Of a stretch of DNA of 49,472 bases, positions 36,647-48,105 are shown piece after piece (positions within the stretch are counted from its first letter, which is position 1; every line of letters begins with the position of its first letter). Made by a program: the position numbers and the translations under genes. Origin of the DNA: Bradyrhizobium sp. LHD-71 (GTDB lineage: Bacteria; Pseudomonadota; Alphaproteobacteria; Rhizobiales; Xanthobacteraceae); contig NZ_JAVIFX010000043.1 of the NCBI RefSeq assembly GCF_031157255.1, positions 1 through 49,472 of the forward strand, written 5' to 3'. The notes beneath the pieces are model-generated. The model worked only from the letters and a program-made list of their open reading frames with translations, had not been told where the DNA came from and did no database searches.

Positions 36647-37548
36647 TGGAGAAGATCGTCAACCAGAAGGCCTGGCTCCTGGTACTGCCGGTATTCGTGC
36701 TGGTCGCCTTTTCGGCAATCATCCCGTTGATGACGGTCGTGAACTATTCGGTGCAGGATACCTTCGGCAACAACCAGTTCTTCTGGAACGGGGTCGGCTG
36801 GTACAAGGATCTGCTCGATCCTTCGACCGAGCTTGGCGGCCGCTTCTTCGCCTCGCTCTGGCGCAACCTGCTGTTCTCGGCGGCCGTGCTGGCGATCGAG
36901 ATCCCGCTCGGCATCCTGGTCGCGCTGTCGATGCCGCGCGAAGGCTGGCGCGTCGCCGCCTGCCTCATCATCCTGGCACTGCCGCTGCTGATCCCATGGA
37001 ACGTGGTCGGCACAATCTGGCAGATCTTCGGGCGGTCCGATATCGGCCTGCTCGGCTACACGCTGAACCTTTTCGGGTTGAACTACAACTACGTCGCCAA
37101 TCCGCTCGACGCCTGGTTGACCATCATCGCCATGGACGTCTGGCACTGGACCAGTTTGGTTGCGCTGCTCTGCTACGCCGGACTGAAGTCCATCCCTGAG
37201 GCCTACTACCAGGCCGCGCACATCGACGGCGCGTCGCGCTGGGCGGTCTTCACCGCGATCCAGTTGCCGAAGATGAAGCGCGTGCTGCTGATCGCCTTTC
37301 TACTCCGCTTCATGGATTCGTTCATGATCTACACCGAGCCGTTCGTCGTCACCGGCGGCGGTCCCGGCAACTCGACCACGTTCCTGTCGATCGAGCTCGT
37401 CAAGCTGGCGCTCGGCCAGTTCGACCTCGGCAAGGCCGCGGCGATGTCGATCGTCTACAACCTGATCGTGCTGATCGTCTGCTGGGTGTTCTACACGGTG
37501 ATGACCAATGTCGGCACCGAGCGCCGGCCGGAAACGGGGGGCGTGTGA
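36646..37548 (+). CDS. glpP: Glycerol ABC importer permease GlpP
   Basis: A 300-residue inner-membrane permease of the MalF-like sugar group. The first membrane helix is AWLLVLPVFVLVAFSAIIPL. Six helices can be traced, and the EAA loop is PEAYYQAAHIDGASRWAVF (about 185-203). It ends at the TGATG junction with glpQ. It pairs with GlpQ to form the glycerol channel. Confidence 0.92.
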   Translation: MEKIVNQKAWLLVLPVFVLVAFSAIIPLMTVVNYSVQDTFGNNQFFWNGVGWYKDLLDPSTELGGRFFASLWRNLLFSAAVLAIEIPLGILVALSMPREGWRVAACLIILALPLLIPWNVVGTIWQIFGRSDIGLLGYTLNLFGLNYNYVANPLDAWLTIIAMDVWHWTSLVALLCYAGLKSIPEAYYQAAHIDGASRWAVFTAIQLPKMKRVLLIAFLLRFMDSFMIYTEPFVVTGGGPGNSTTFLSIELVKLALGQFDLGKAAAMSIVYNLIVLIVCWVFYTVMTNVGTERRPETGGV

Positions 37549-38354
37549 TGCAACAGATTCCAGGCCGCCACATCATCCTGACGTTGTTCCTCATCTTCCT
37601 GCTGCTGCCGATTTACTGGCTCATCAACATGAGCTTCAAGACCAACACCGAGATCATCTCGACGATGACGCTGTGGCCGAACCGTCCGACGCTGGACAAC
37701 TATCGCATCATCTTCACCGATCCGAGCTGGTATTCGGGCTACATCAACTCACTGACATACGTCGTCATCAACACGATTCTGTCGATCTCATTCGCACTGC
37801 CGGCCGCTTACGCATTCTCACGCTACCGTTTCCTCGGCGACAAACACTTGTTCTTCTGGCTGCTGTCGAACCGGATGGCGCCGCCGGCAGTGTTCGCGTT
37901 GCCGTTCTTCAATCTCTATTCCGCGATCAACTTGTTCGATACGCCATGGGCTGTCGCGCTCGCCCACTGCCTGTTCAACATCCCCCTCGCCGTCTGGATT
38001 CTCGAAGGCTTCATCTCCAGCGTGCCGCGCGAGATCGACGAGACTGCCTTCCTCGACGGTTATTCGTTCCCGCGCTTCTTCCTGAAAGTGCTGATGCCAC
38101 TGATCGCGAGCGGCGTTGGCGTTGCCGCCTTCTTCTGCTTCATGTTCTCATGGGTCGAGCTGTTGCTGGCGCGCACGCTGACCTCGGTCAACGCCAAGCC
38201 GATCGCCGCCACCATGACCCGCACCGTATCGGCGGCGGGCATGGACTGGGGACTGCTGGCCGCCGCGGGCGTGCTCACCATCCTGCCCGGCGCGCTCGTG
38301 ATCTGGTTCGTCCGCAACTACATCGCGCGCGGCTTCGCGCTCGGACGGGTGTGA
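37548..38354 (+). CDS. glpQ: Glycerol ABC importer permease GlpQ
   Basis: A 268-residue MalG-like permease. It has a first helix IILTLFLIFLLLPIYWLINM, the periplasmic segment with WPNRPTLDNYRIIFTDPSW and the EAA loop VPREIDETAFLDGYSFPRFF. I took the ATG at 37548 rather than the in-frame GTG one codon before it, since GGGGGG sits at a better distance. Its first base is the last base of the glpP stop. The symbol follows rhizobial usage and is unrelated to E. coli GlpQ phosphodiesterase. Confidence 0.9.
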   Translation: MQQIPGRHIILTLFLIFLLLPIYWLINMSFKTNTEIISTMTLWPNRPTLDNYRIIFTDPSWYSGYINSLTYVVINTILSISFALPAAYAFSRYRFLGDKHLFFWLLSNRMAPPAVFALPFFNLYSAINLFDTPWAVALAHCLFNIPLAVWILEGFISSVPREIDETAFLDGYSFPRFFLKVLMPLIASGVGVAAFFCFMFSWVELLLARTLTSVNAKPIAATMTRTVSAAGMDWGLLAAAGVLTILPGALVIWFVRNYIARGFALGRV

Positions 38355-38364
38355 GGGAGCGCCG

Positions 38365-38691
38365 ATGGATCATCTCGCCTGGATGGCCTGGACGCCCGCG
38401 ACCGGCCTGTTCTTTGCACTTCTGGCCGCAACGCTGCTCGCGATGACGCTGCTTGCGCTGGCGAAGCCCGAGGCCGAGCGGGTCGGCGTGCTCGGTATAC
38501 CGACCACGCGCGGCGATCGCCTGTTCATCTCGCTGATCATCGCCGCGGTCATCCATCTCGCCTGGATCGGCGTCGTCGGCGTCAACACGATCGCAACACT
38601 GCCTATTGGAGGAGGGATCAAACTTTCGAGCCTCTGGCTCGCAACCGCCATTTCGCTCGTGGTGGCCGCCGGCATTTTCCGCACGGTCTGA
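38365..38691 (+). CDS. glpU: Small membrane protein GlpU (DUF2160)
   Basis: A 108-residue protein with three predicted membrane helices (about 12-33, 51-70 and 87-106). WMAWTPATGLFF at the start and GIPTTRGDRLFISLI are typical of DUF2160. It is always found inside glycerol ABC operons of this type, here 10 nt after glpQ. It is thought to be an accessory membrane part of the importer; its exact job is unknown. Confidence 0.9.
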   Translation: MDHLAWMAWTPATGLFFALLAATLLAMTLLALAKPEAERVGVLGIPTTRGDRLFISLIIAAVIHLAWIGVVGVNTIATLPIGGGIKLSSLWLATAISLVVAAGIFRTV

Positions 38692-38761
38692 CGAACGGAA
38701 CAGAAGCAGAGAACCGGGAGCCCACCCGGACGCAGCTCGTATGTCATTAACGGAGGAAGCT

Positions 38762-40534
<1,773 letters not shown>

Positions 40535-40554
40535 TGCGCGCCTTGATGTAATAC

Positions 40555-40582
40555 TGAAGGCCGGGAGACGTCCCGGCCTTCA
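40555..40582. terminator. Bidirectional hairpin between glpV and the convergent operon
   Basis: Perfect 12-bp arms TGAAGGCCGGGA (40555-40566) and TCCCGGCCTTCA (40571-40582) around GACG. There is no T-run, but position and symmetry suit a shared transcript end for the two convergent operons. The last three bases are the stop codon of the minus-strand gene. Confidence 0.75.
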
Positions 40583-42247
40583 CCCGCCGCGCACGCGGCG
40601 CAGATTCATGAACTGGAACGGCGCCTTCATGGCGCCGACCGGCACTTCGATCACCGTCGGCAAATCGGCGCCAAGGCCTGCGGTAATCGCCGCGGTCAGT
40701 TCGGCCGGCGTCGTTACCCGCGCAGCACGCGCGCCGAAACTGTCGGCGAGCTTGACGAAGTCGGGATTGGTCAGGTCGCTGGCGATGACGTGTCCGTTGA
40801 AACTCTCTTTCTGGATGCGCTGGACGTTGCCATACGCATTGTCGTTGAACACGACGAAGACGATCGGCAGCTTGAAGTGCACGGCGGTCGCAAGCTCCGG
40901 CATCGTGAACATGAAGCCGCCGTCGCCGTTGATCGAGACCACCGGACGATCCGGCAGCGCCGCCTTGACGCCGACCGTGGTCGCGACGCCCCAGCCGAGC
41001 GTGCCCTGGAAACCCGAGGTGATGTAGCTGCGCGGGTTGTAGACCGGGAACGCGAACCGCGAGGCATAGCCGATCTGGGTCATCTCCTCGACCAGGATGC
41101 CGTCCTCCGGCAGCGCCGTGCGCAACGCCTTCACCCAGCCAATCTGTTCAGGCAGTTCGCTTTCGACGGCTGCGGTGAACTTCGCCTTCCGCTCGGCGAG
41201 CTCGGCCGTCATCGGCCGCTGCTTGACGGGCTTCAGCACCTCGAGCAACGCCGCGACGTTCGCCTTCGCATCGCCGACGATGCCAAGTGTCGGCCGTTCG
41301 ATGCGGCCGATCTCCTCGGCATCCGTTTCGATGCGAATGATGGTGAGCTTCTTGTCGGTGCCCCAGCCGCGATAGGGGACCGACATGCGGCTGCCGATCG
41401 CCAGCACCACGTCGGCCGCAGGCCAGAGCTGATGTGCCACCGCCCACGGCGCTGCCAGCGCATGCCGCGCATCCATCACGCCGAGGCCCATGCGCAAAGC
41501 CGTCACCGGCGCCTGCAGGCGCTCCGACAGTTCGCGCACCTCCCTAGAGGCGCCCTGCGCGCCGCCGCCGACGATGATCAGCGGACGCTCGGCCTTGGCG
41601 AGAAGCTCGGCTGCGCGCTCGATCAAGGCCCAGTCGACCGGAGCCACACGCGGCTCAGCCGCGGCAAGCGCCGCGGTCGGCGCGGCATTCGCCCAGACGT
41701 CGGTCGGTACTTCGACGCCGACGGGACGTGGACGGCCCGAGACCAGGTCGCTCAAGATCGCCTGCATCGCATTTGGAGCTTCGAACGCACTGTCGATCCG
41801 GCGTGAGGCCTTCGTCATCGAGCGCAGGATGCCGGTCTGGTCGACGACCTCGTGCAGCGCGCCGAAACCACGGCCGATCTGCGCCATCGGAATCTGCGAG
41901 AGCAGGATCATCACCGGCGCGCCGGTCGAATAAGCGGTGGCGAACGCCGTAGCCCCATTCAGGAAGCCGACACCGGGCACGAGACAGCATGCCTGCGGCT
42001 TGCCGGTCGCAAGCGCTGCGCCCATCGCCATATAGGCAGCGCCCTGCTCGTGCCGGCTGTGGATCGGCTTGAGGTCAGACTGGCGATGCCACAGCGCATC
42101 GAAGAACGGATCGTTCTGCACGCCGGGCAGGCAGTAGAGTTTGTCGATGCCGGCGCCGACAAGGCTGTCGATCACGATGTCGGCGGTGCTGCGATGAGGC
42201 TGCGCGTTCGAGCGTTGGGCGGATTGCGCGGCAGTGCGTTCGTCCAT
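40580..42247 (-). CDS. Thiamine-diphosphate-dependent enzyme, acetolactate-synthase-like
   Basis: A 555-residue enzyme of the same superfamily as 2920-4665 but clearly distinct in sequence. The activating Glu67 lies in SRHEQGAAYMA, a central domain spans about 200-340, and the diphosphate motif is GDGGFMF (441-447) with closing FNDNAYGN. Benzoylformate decarboxylase, acetolactate synthase and sulfoacetaldehyde acetyltransferase share these marks. AGGGAG lies upstream of the ATG. It is the last gene of the importer-dehydrogenase operon, so it probably cleaves or decarboxylates a keto intermediate derived from the imported compound. Substrate not assignable. Confidence 0.85.
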   Translation of the reverse strand: MDERTAAQSAQRSNAQPHRSTADIVIDSLVGAGIDKLYCLPGVQNDPFFDALWHRQSDLKPIHSRHEQGAAYMAMGAALATGKPQACCLVPGVGFLNGATAFATAYSTGAPVMILLSQIPMAQIGRGFGALHEVVDQTGILRSMTKASRRIDSAFEAPNAMQAILSDLVSGRPRPVGVEVPTDVWANAAPTAALAAAEPRVAPVDWALIERAAELLAKAERPLIIVGGGAQGASREVRELSERLQAPVTALRMGLGVMDARHALAAPWAVAHQLWPAADVVLAIGSRMSVPYRGWGTDKKLTIIRIETDAEEIGRIERPTLGIVGDAKANVAALLEVLKPVKQRPMTAELAERKAKFTAAVESELPEQIGWVKALRTALPEDGILVEEMTQIGYASRFAFPVYNPRSYITSGFQGTLGWGVATTVGVKAALPDRPVVSINGDGGFMFTMPELATAVHFKLPIVFVVFNDNAYGNVQRIQKESFNGHVIASDLTNPDFVKLADSFGARAARVTTPAELTAAITAGLGADLPTVIEVPVGAMKAPFQFMNLRRVRGG

Positions 42248-42325
42248 GGCCTGCTCCCTGACCGGCGCTTGTTATGTCGCGCCTTTCGCAACGATAGTCC
42301 GGCGTGCGCCAGTTGCCTAGACGCT

Positions 42326-43114
42326 TCACCGCGGCCAGGTGCGCAACGCGACGAGACCGCCGTCGATCGGCAGCAGCAGCCCCGTGACCCAGCGCGATTC
42401 GTCGGAGGCGAGATAGACCGCCCCATAGGCAATGTCCCACGCGGTTCCTTCGGTCTGCATCGGCACCATCTTGCGGCGCCGCTCGCGCGCTTCGTCGCCC
42501 ATGTGCGCCACCATCGGCGTATGCACGGAGCCGACGACGATGCAGTTCGCGCGGATGTTCTGCGTCGCATAGTCGGCGGCGACCGACTGGGTGAAGCCGT
42601 GCAGGCCCGCCTTCGCCGTCGAATAGGCCACCGCGCCGGAACTGCCCATCAGCCCGAGGGCCCCGGCAATCGACGACACCATGATGACGGAACCGCCACC
42701 GCTCGCCTTCATCCGCGGCAGGCATGACTTCGTGCACAGCATCGTCGTCGTGAGGTTGGCCTCGAGCACCCTGTTCCAGTTTTCCAGCGTCACCGTTTCC
42801 GGCGTGCCCGGCGCACCGATGCCGACATTGTTGTGCAGGATATCCAGCCGGCCGTAGGTCTTCACCGTGAAATCGGCCATCGCTTCGCACACGTCGGCCC
42901 TGGCAACGTCGCCCGCGAACACGGAGGCCTCGCCGCCCTCGTCCTTGATCGTCTTCGCAAGCTTCTCGGCCCGCTCGACGCTGCGGTTCACCAGCACCAC
43001 CTTCGCGCCCTCGCGCGCGAACATGATGGCAACCGCCATGCCGTTGCCGACGCCCTCGCCGCGCGGCGCCGCGCCCGTCACCACCGCCACCTTGCCCTTG
43101 AGCCGCCCTGCCAT
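42326..43114 (-). CDS. Short-chain dehydrogenase/reductase
   Basis: A 262-residue SDR oxidoreductase. The nucleotide-binding glycine motif is lengthened (TGAAPRGEGVGNG) compared with TGxxxGIG. NNVG, VSSIAG and the catalytic YSTAK are present, followed by PIDGGLVA near the C-terminus. It should oxidise or reduce an alcohol/ketone with NAD(P). Two ATG codons lie two codons apart; GGGGGAG is 6 nt from the one at 43114, while it abuts the one at 43120, so I prefer 43114. It sits between the importer permeases and the thiamine-diphosphate enzyme, which suggests it makes the keto substrate for that enzyme. Confidence 0.88.
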   Translation of the reverse strand: MAGRLKGKVAVVTGAAPRGEGVGNGMAVAIMFAREGAKVVLVNRSVERAEKLAKTIKDEGGEASVFAGDVARADVCEAMADFTVKTYGRLDILHNNVGIGAPGTPETVTLENWNRVLEANLTTTMLCTKSCLPRMKASGGGSVIMVSSIAGALGLMGSSGAVAYSTAKAGLHGFTQSVAADYATQNIRANCIVVGSVHTPMVAHMGDEARERRRKMVPMQTEGTAWDIAYGAVYLASDESRWVTGLLLPIDGGLVALRTWPR

Positions 43115-43192
43115 GTTCATCTCCCCCGAAGATCGCTTCCGGCAGTGTTCGGATTTTTTGAAGATTTCAGCAAGGCCGCGGCAGGATGGCCC

Positions 43193-44089
43193 CTATTCCT
43201 TGACTGCGCCGGTGAGCGACGAGACGTAGTAGTCGACGAACAGCGAATAGAACAGCGCGACGGGAAGCGAGCCGAGCAGCGAGCCCGCCATCAGCGCGCC
43301 CCACTGATAGACGTCGCCGGAGACGAGCTCTGTCAGGATCGCCACCGGCACGGTCTTGTTTGCGCTGCTCTGGATGAAGGCGAGCGAGTAGATGAACTCG
43401 TTCCACGACAGCGTGAAGCTGAAGATTCCGGCCGAGATCAGCCCCGGCACCGCCAGCGGCAGTGTGATCTTGCGCAGGATCTGCAGCCGCGTCGCCCCGT
43501 CGACCAGCGCGCATTCCTCCAGCTCATAAGGGATCGACTTGAAGTAGCCGATCAGCAGCCACGTGCAGAACGGCACAAGGAAGGTCGGGAACACCAGGAT
43601 CAGAGCCAGCGGCGAATCGAACAGGCCGAACTGGACGATCACGGTCGCCAGCGGAATGAACAGGATCGACTGCGGCACGAGATACGCCAGATAGATGCCG
43701 AGACCGACATACGGGCTGCCCTTGAACCGCAACCGCTCGATCGCATAGGCCGCAAGCGTGCTCGCGAGCAGCGACAGGAAGGTCGAAGCCACCGCGACCA
43801 GCATCGTGATCCACAGCCAGCGCGGATAGGCGGTGTTGAACAGCAGATGCTTGATGTGGTCGAGGGTCGGCGACGTGATCCAGAACGGATTGTGGGTCTT
43901 GTAGTCCAGAAGCTCCGCGTTCGGCTTGAACGCCGTCAGTGCCATCCAGTAGAACGGGAACAGCAGGATGAAAACGAAGACGGCCAGCGGCAGATAGATC
44001 GTGATGATCCTGCGGGTCTTCGAATCCCACGACATCATCTCCGGCTTGGTTGCAGCCGCGTTGACCTGATTGGTGACGACATCACTCAT
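43193..44089 (-). CDS. Sugar-type ABC transporter permease (MalG-like)
   Basis: A 298-residue CUT1-family inner-membrane permease. A cytoplasmic tail of about 28 residues precedes the first helix (IYLPLAVFVFILLFPFYWMA). The EAA loop is IPYELEECALVDGATRLQIL. Its ATG overlaps the upstream MalF-like gene by 8 nt, and the two form the channel of a sugar or polyol importer. Confidence 0.92.
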   Translation of the reverse strand: MSDVVTNQVNAAATKPEMMSWDSKTRRIITIYLPLAVFVFILLFPFYWMALTAFKPNAELLDYKTHNPFWITSPTLDHIKHLLFNTAYPRWLWITMLVAVASTFLSLLASTLAAYAIERLRFKGSPYVGLGIYLAYLVPQSILFIPLATVIVQFGLFDSPLALILVFPTFLVPFCTWLLIGYFKSIPYELEECALVDGATRLQILRKITLPLAVPGLISAGIFSFTLSWNEFIYSLAFIQSSANKTVPVAILTELVSGDVYQWGALMAGSLLGSLPVALFYSLFVDYYVSSLTGAVKE

Positions 44090-45047
44090 TGTCTGATCCC
44101 TGCTGCCATTTCCGGCGGCCGAGGCCGAAGTAGCTGAACAACGTTGCGAACACGAGGAACGGAATCATCGACACCGCGATCGCCGCTCCCTCCGCCAGCT
44201 CACCGCTGGCGATGCCGCGCTGGAACGCCAGCGTCGCGAGCAGGTGCGTAGAGTTCACCGGGCCGCCGCGGGTGATGGCGTAGACGAGCTGGAAGTCGGA
44301 GAAGGTGAAGATGATCGAGAAGGTCATGACGATGGCGAGGATCGGCATCATCATCGGCAGCGTGATGTGGCGGAAGCGCTGCCAGGGCGTCGCGCCATCG
44401 AGCATCGCGGCCTCATAGAGCGACGGCGAGATCGTCTGCAGGCCAGCCAAAAGCGAGATGGCGACGAACGGTATGCCGCGCCAGATGTTGGCGGCGATCA
44501 GCGAGAAGCGGGCCGACCACGGGTTGCCGAGAAAATCGATGTTGGTCTCGCGCCAACCCAGCACGTCGACCAGCAGATACGAGATGATCGAGAACTGCGG
44601 ATCATAGATCCACCAGAACGCGATCGCCGACAGCACCGTCGGCACGATCCACGGCAGCAGCACGATGGCGCGGAGCATGCTCTTGAACGGCAGGTGCTGG
44701 TTCAACAGCAAGGCCAGCCAGAAGCCCAACGCGAATTTTCCGATCGTGGCGACGCCGGTATAGAGCACGCTGTAGAACACGGCGTTCCACCACAACGGAT
44801 CACTGAGCAGGTACTCGAAGTTCTCAAGGCCGATCCAGACGCCACGCCGGCCGATGGTGGTGTCGGTGAACGCCAGCCAGATACCGAGGCCGAGCGGATA
44901 GGACAGGAACACGGCCAACAGGCCGACCGCCGGCGTCAGGCATACGAAGATCAGGAACAGCTTGTTGTCGAACAGCCGCGCCAGCGCGTTGGGCCTTCGC
45001 GTCCGGACCGCCACCTGGTCAATTGCAGTCGCTGTGGTCAGTGCCAT
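44082..45047 (-). CDS. Sugar-type ABC transporter permease (MalF-like)
   Basis: A 321-residue CUT1-family permease. The first helix is FLIFVCLTPAVGLLAVFLSY, followed by GLGIWLAFTDTTIGRRGVW, LLPWIVPTVLSAIAFWWIYD and the EAA loop SPSLYEAAMLDGATPWQRF. It pairs with the MalG-like protein, whose gene overlaps by 8 nt. A palindromic repeat at 45086-45143 lies between it and the binding-protein gene, a common place for mRNA-stabilising hairpins. Confidence 0.92.
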   Translation of the reverse strand: MALTTATAIDQVAVRTRRPNALARLFDNKLFLIFVCLTPAVGLLAVFLSYPLGLGIWLAFTDTTIGRRGVWIGLENFEYLLSDPLWWNAVFYSVLYTGVATIGKFALGFWLALLLNQHLPFKSMLRAIVLLPWIVPTVLSAIAFWWIYDPQFSIISYLLVDVLGWRETNIDFLGNPWSARFSLIAANIWRGIPFVAISLLAGLQTISPSLYEAAMLDGATPWQRFRHITLPMMMPILAIVMTFSIIFTFSDFQLVYAITRGGPVNSTHLLATLAFQRGIASGELAEGAAIAVSMIPFLVFATLFSYFGLGRRKWQQGSDNE

Positions 45048-45085
45048 TTCATGGTTCCGGCTAACGTCATCGAACTGGAGGCGCC

Positions 45086-45143
45086 GTCATGGCCGGCTCC
45101 CGCCTTCGCTCTTCGAGCTATGGCGGGCAGGCCCGGCCATGAC
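45086..45143. repeat. Nested palindromic intergenic repeat
   Basis: Outer arms GTCATGGCCGG (45086-45096) and CCGGCCATGAC (45133-45143) are perfect. Inner arms CCCGCC (45099-45104) and GGCGGG (45122-45127) extend the structure. It lies between the binding-protein and permease genes of the importer operon and may tune their relative expression. The sequence type is common as a dispersed repeat in related genomes. Confidence 0.75.
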
Positions 45144-45182
45144 GCGTCAGGTTTGACGACCACCTCGGTTCACGCTTCCAAT

Positions 45183-46520
45183 TCAGCTCCGCCGATAGTA
45201 ACGGCGGGCGCGGCGCTCGGCTTCCTTCGCAGCGGCCTCCGGCGTCGCTTCGCCGGTTGCCACCGACGCGCACATCTGCACCAGCACATAGTCGGCGTTG
45301 ACCGCGCCGCTCGCCTGCGAGATCGGACCCTTGTAGCCGGTGTAGAACTTCGATTTCATGCTGTCCTTGAACAGCTTGACCTTCGGATCGCCGGACCAGA
45401 CCGCAGCGTCCTCATAGGCGGCGAGCGGTTGCGACCAGTAGCCGCTGTTCGCATCGAGCCACGGCTCGTACTGCTCGCGCTCCAGCATGTAAGTCACGAA
45501 CGCCTTGGCGGCATTCGGGAACTTCGAGTGCTTGAACACCATGGCATTCAGACACAGGCCGCCCATCGGCGCCGTCTCCGCCACGCCTTTCGGCAGCAGC
45601 TGGTGCTCGGAGTCGTCGGCGACCGGCCGCGTCGCCGGATCGTTTTTCATCGAGAAGTAGAGCGAGACGCCGTTCGCCGTCATCGAGATTTCGCCCGAGG
45701 AGTACGCGCGGTTGTTGGAGACATCGTTCCACGAGGTCGTGCCAGGAATGAAGGTCGGATAGAGCTCCTTCAGATAGCCCAGCGCGTTGACCGTCTCCTT
45801 GGAGTTGATGATCACGTCGCCCTTCTCGTTCAAGAGCGACGCGCCGTGCGACCACAGGATCCAGTTCGCAAAACCGTTACCGTCGCCCACGGCATTACCG
45901 AGCGCAAAGCCCGCCGGCTTGCCGGCAGCCTTCAATTTCTTGCAGAGCTCCAGCACGCCCGGCATGTCCTCCGGAACCTTGTCGTAACCGACGGACTGGA
46001 GAACTGACTTGCGGTAGATCAGCGGCCCTGCGCTTGCACCGAACGGAATGCCGATCCACGCATTGCTGTCGTGGCGCTTGCCGTACCGCTGGGCCATGGT
46101 GAGCCAGCCGCCGTAGCGCTTGCCTATATAATCAGCCACATCGGTGAGCTCGATCAGCTTGTCGGCATAGATGTGCGGAGCGTCCGAGAAGCCGATGATG
46201 AGGTCGGGGCCTGCACCGCTGTTCGACGTCACCGCGGTCTGCTGGTTGATGTCTTCCCAACCAACGAAATCCACTTTCACCTCGACGCCGGTCTTCTCGG
46301 TGAAGCGCTTGGCGTTGCCGCGGAAGATGTCTTCGTCCGGCTGCACGAACTTGACCGGCCGCAGCATGCTGAGTTTCGCGCCGCTCTCGATCTTGAAGTC
46401 CGGCGCCGGAACGTCCGCGACCTTGATTCTCGACTGCTGCGCGGACGCGCCGGTGACCGCGAGCGCGGCGGCAGAAACGCCAAGAGCCAATGCGTCGCGG
46501 CGAGTGAATTGATCCTGCAT
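45183..46520 (-). CDS. Sugar-type ABC transporter substrate-binding protein
   Basis: A 445-residue periplasmic family-1 binding protein. The leader reads FTRRDALALGVSAAALAVTG, a twin-arginine-like signal, with cleavage near GASAQQ. The mature part has the family order: FTEKTGVEVKVDFVGWEDI, GPDLIIGFSDAPHIY and GIPFGASAGPLIYRK. AGGAGGA precedes the ATG. Cargo is probably a sugar, polyol or sugar acid, but residues do not define it. It is the second gene of the minus-strand operon, 116 nt after the ATPase gene. Confidence 0.9.
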   Translation of the reverse strand: MQDQFTRRDALALGVSAAALAVTGASAQQSRIKVADVPAPDFKIESGAKLSMLRPVKFVQPDEDIFRGNAKRFTEKTGVEVKVDFVGWEDINQQTAVTSNSGAGPDLIIGFSDAPHIYADKLIELTDVADYIGKRYGGWLTMAQRYGKRHDSNAWIGIPFGASAGPLIYRKSVLQSVGYDKVPEDMPGVLELCKKLKAAGKPAGFALGNAVGDGNGFANWILWSHGASLLNEKGDVIINSKETVNALGYLKELYPTFIPGTTSWNDVSNNRAYSSGEISMTANGVSLYFSMKNDPATRPVADDSEHQLLPKGVAETAPMGGLCLNAMVFKHSKFPNAAKAFVTYMLEREQYEPWLDANSGYWSQPLAAYEDAAVWSGDPKVKLFKDSMKSKFYTGYKGPISQASGAVNADYVLVQMCASVATGEATPEAAAKEAERRARRYYRRS

Positions 46521-46602
46521 GACGTCCTCCTCTATCCTTTTGAATTAGTTATAGACTCCGCCTCGTCATCACGATCGAGCGCTGCATCCGCGGCCCTCGG
46601 AC

Positions 46603-46631
46603 TGGATTGCTTCGCTACGCTCGCAATGACG
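46603..46631. repeat. Short dispersed-type palindromic repeat
   Basis: ATTGC (46606-46610) and GCAAT (46623-46627) frame TTCGCTACGCTC, and the unit ends ATGACG. It sits in the 116-bp gap between the ATPase and binding-protein genes. This repeat type is common in related alphaproteobacterial genomes. Confidence 0.55.
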
Positions 46632-46636
46632 TCTCC

Positions 46637-47692
<1,056 letters not shown>

Positions 47693-48105
47693 CTGTCCTC
47701 CCGTGATGCCACGAGCTAGCTCGCGGCGATTCCTATTCCCTTAGTCGTCGTTTCTTCTTTTTGTCATCTTCGGTCGCTTCGCGAGCCGTCGCAAACTCTA
47801 TCGGCGCATCAGTTTGCTATCGAATCCCAATCGGCGGAAGTTTTCATCCAGCGAAAAAGCAAACCGTCGCACCTGAACTTTAGTAGCCCCCGCATGCTCC
47901 CGACGCAAAGTTGTACGATGTCATACCACCTTGGCCAAATGTGCGCTGCAGCAAACTTGCAGTCGGCGCCGCTGCCATGCTTAGTTAGATTCGCTGCAGT
48001 GAAGCGCATCCGCAAAAAAGCGCAGCGATAAAAGCGCCTTGCCGTCGTCAAGTTTCCATATTGCGTCGGCTCAATGGGATGAGGCTTCTGCCGGGAGTGA
48101 AGCGC
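47693..48105. other. Divergent promoter region between importer operon and iclR
   Basis: A 413-bp non-coding region. It holds the ribosome site and palindrome of the minus-strand operon at its left end and the iclR ribosome site (GGGAG, 48093-48097) at its right end. The middle, 47740-48040, is AT-richer than the surrounding genes, as expected of promoters. I see no gene there and no confident -35/-10 pair. Confidence 0.6.
47709..47726. promoter_or_regulatory. Candidate operator palindrome before the importer operon
   Basis: The perfect 12-bp palindrome CGAGCTAGCTCG (47712-47723) extends to 18 bp with one mismatched pair (47709-47726). It lies 17-34 nt before the ATPase start codon, where a repressor could block transcription or early elongation. 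The IclR protein encoded opposite is the obvious candidate to bind it, which is inference. Confidence 0.4.

Noticed and set aside
44244-46007. 587-codon plus-strand open frame across the permease and binding-protein genes
   Set aside because: It spans two real minus-strand genes and the repeat between them, with no domain pattern.
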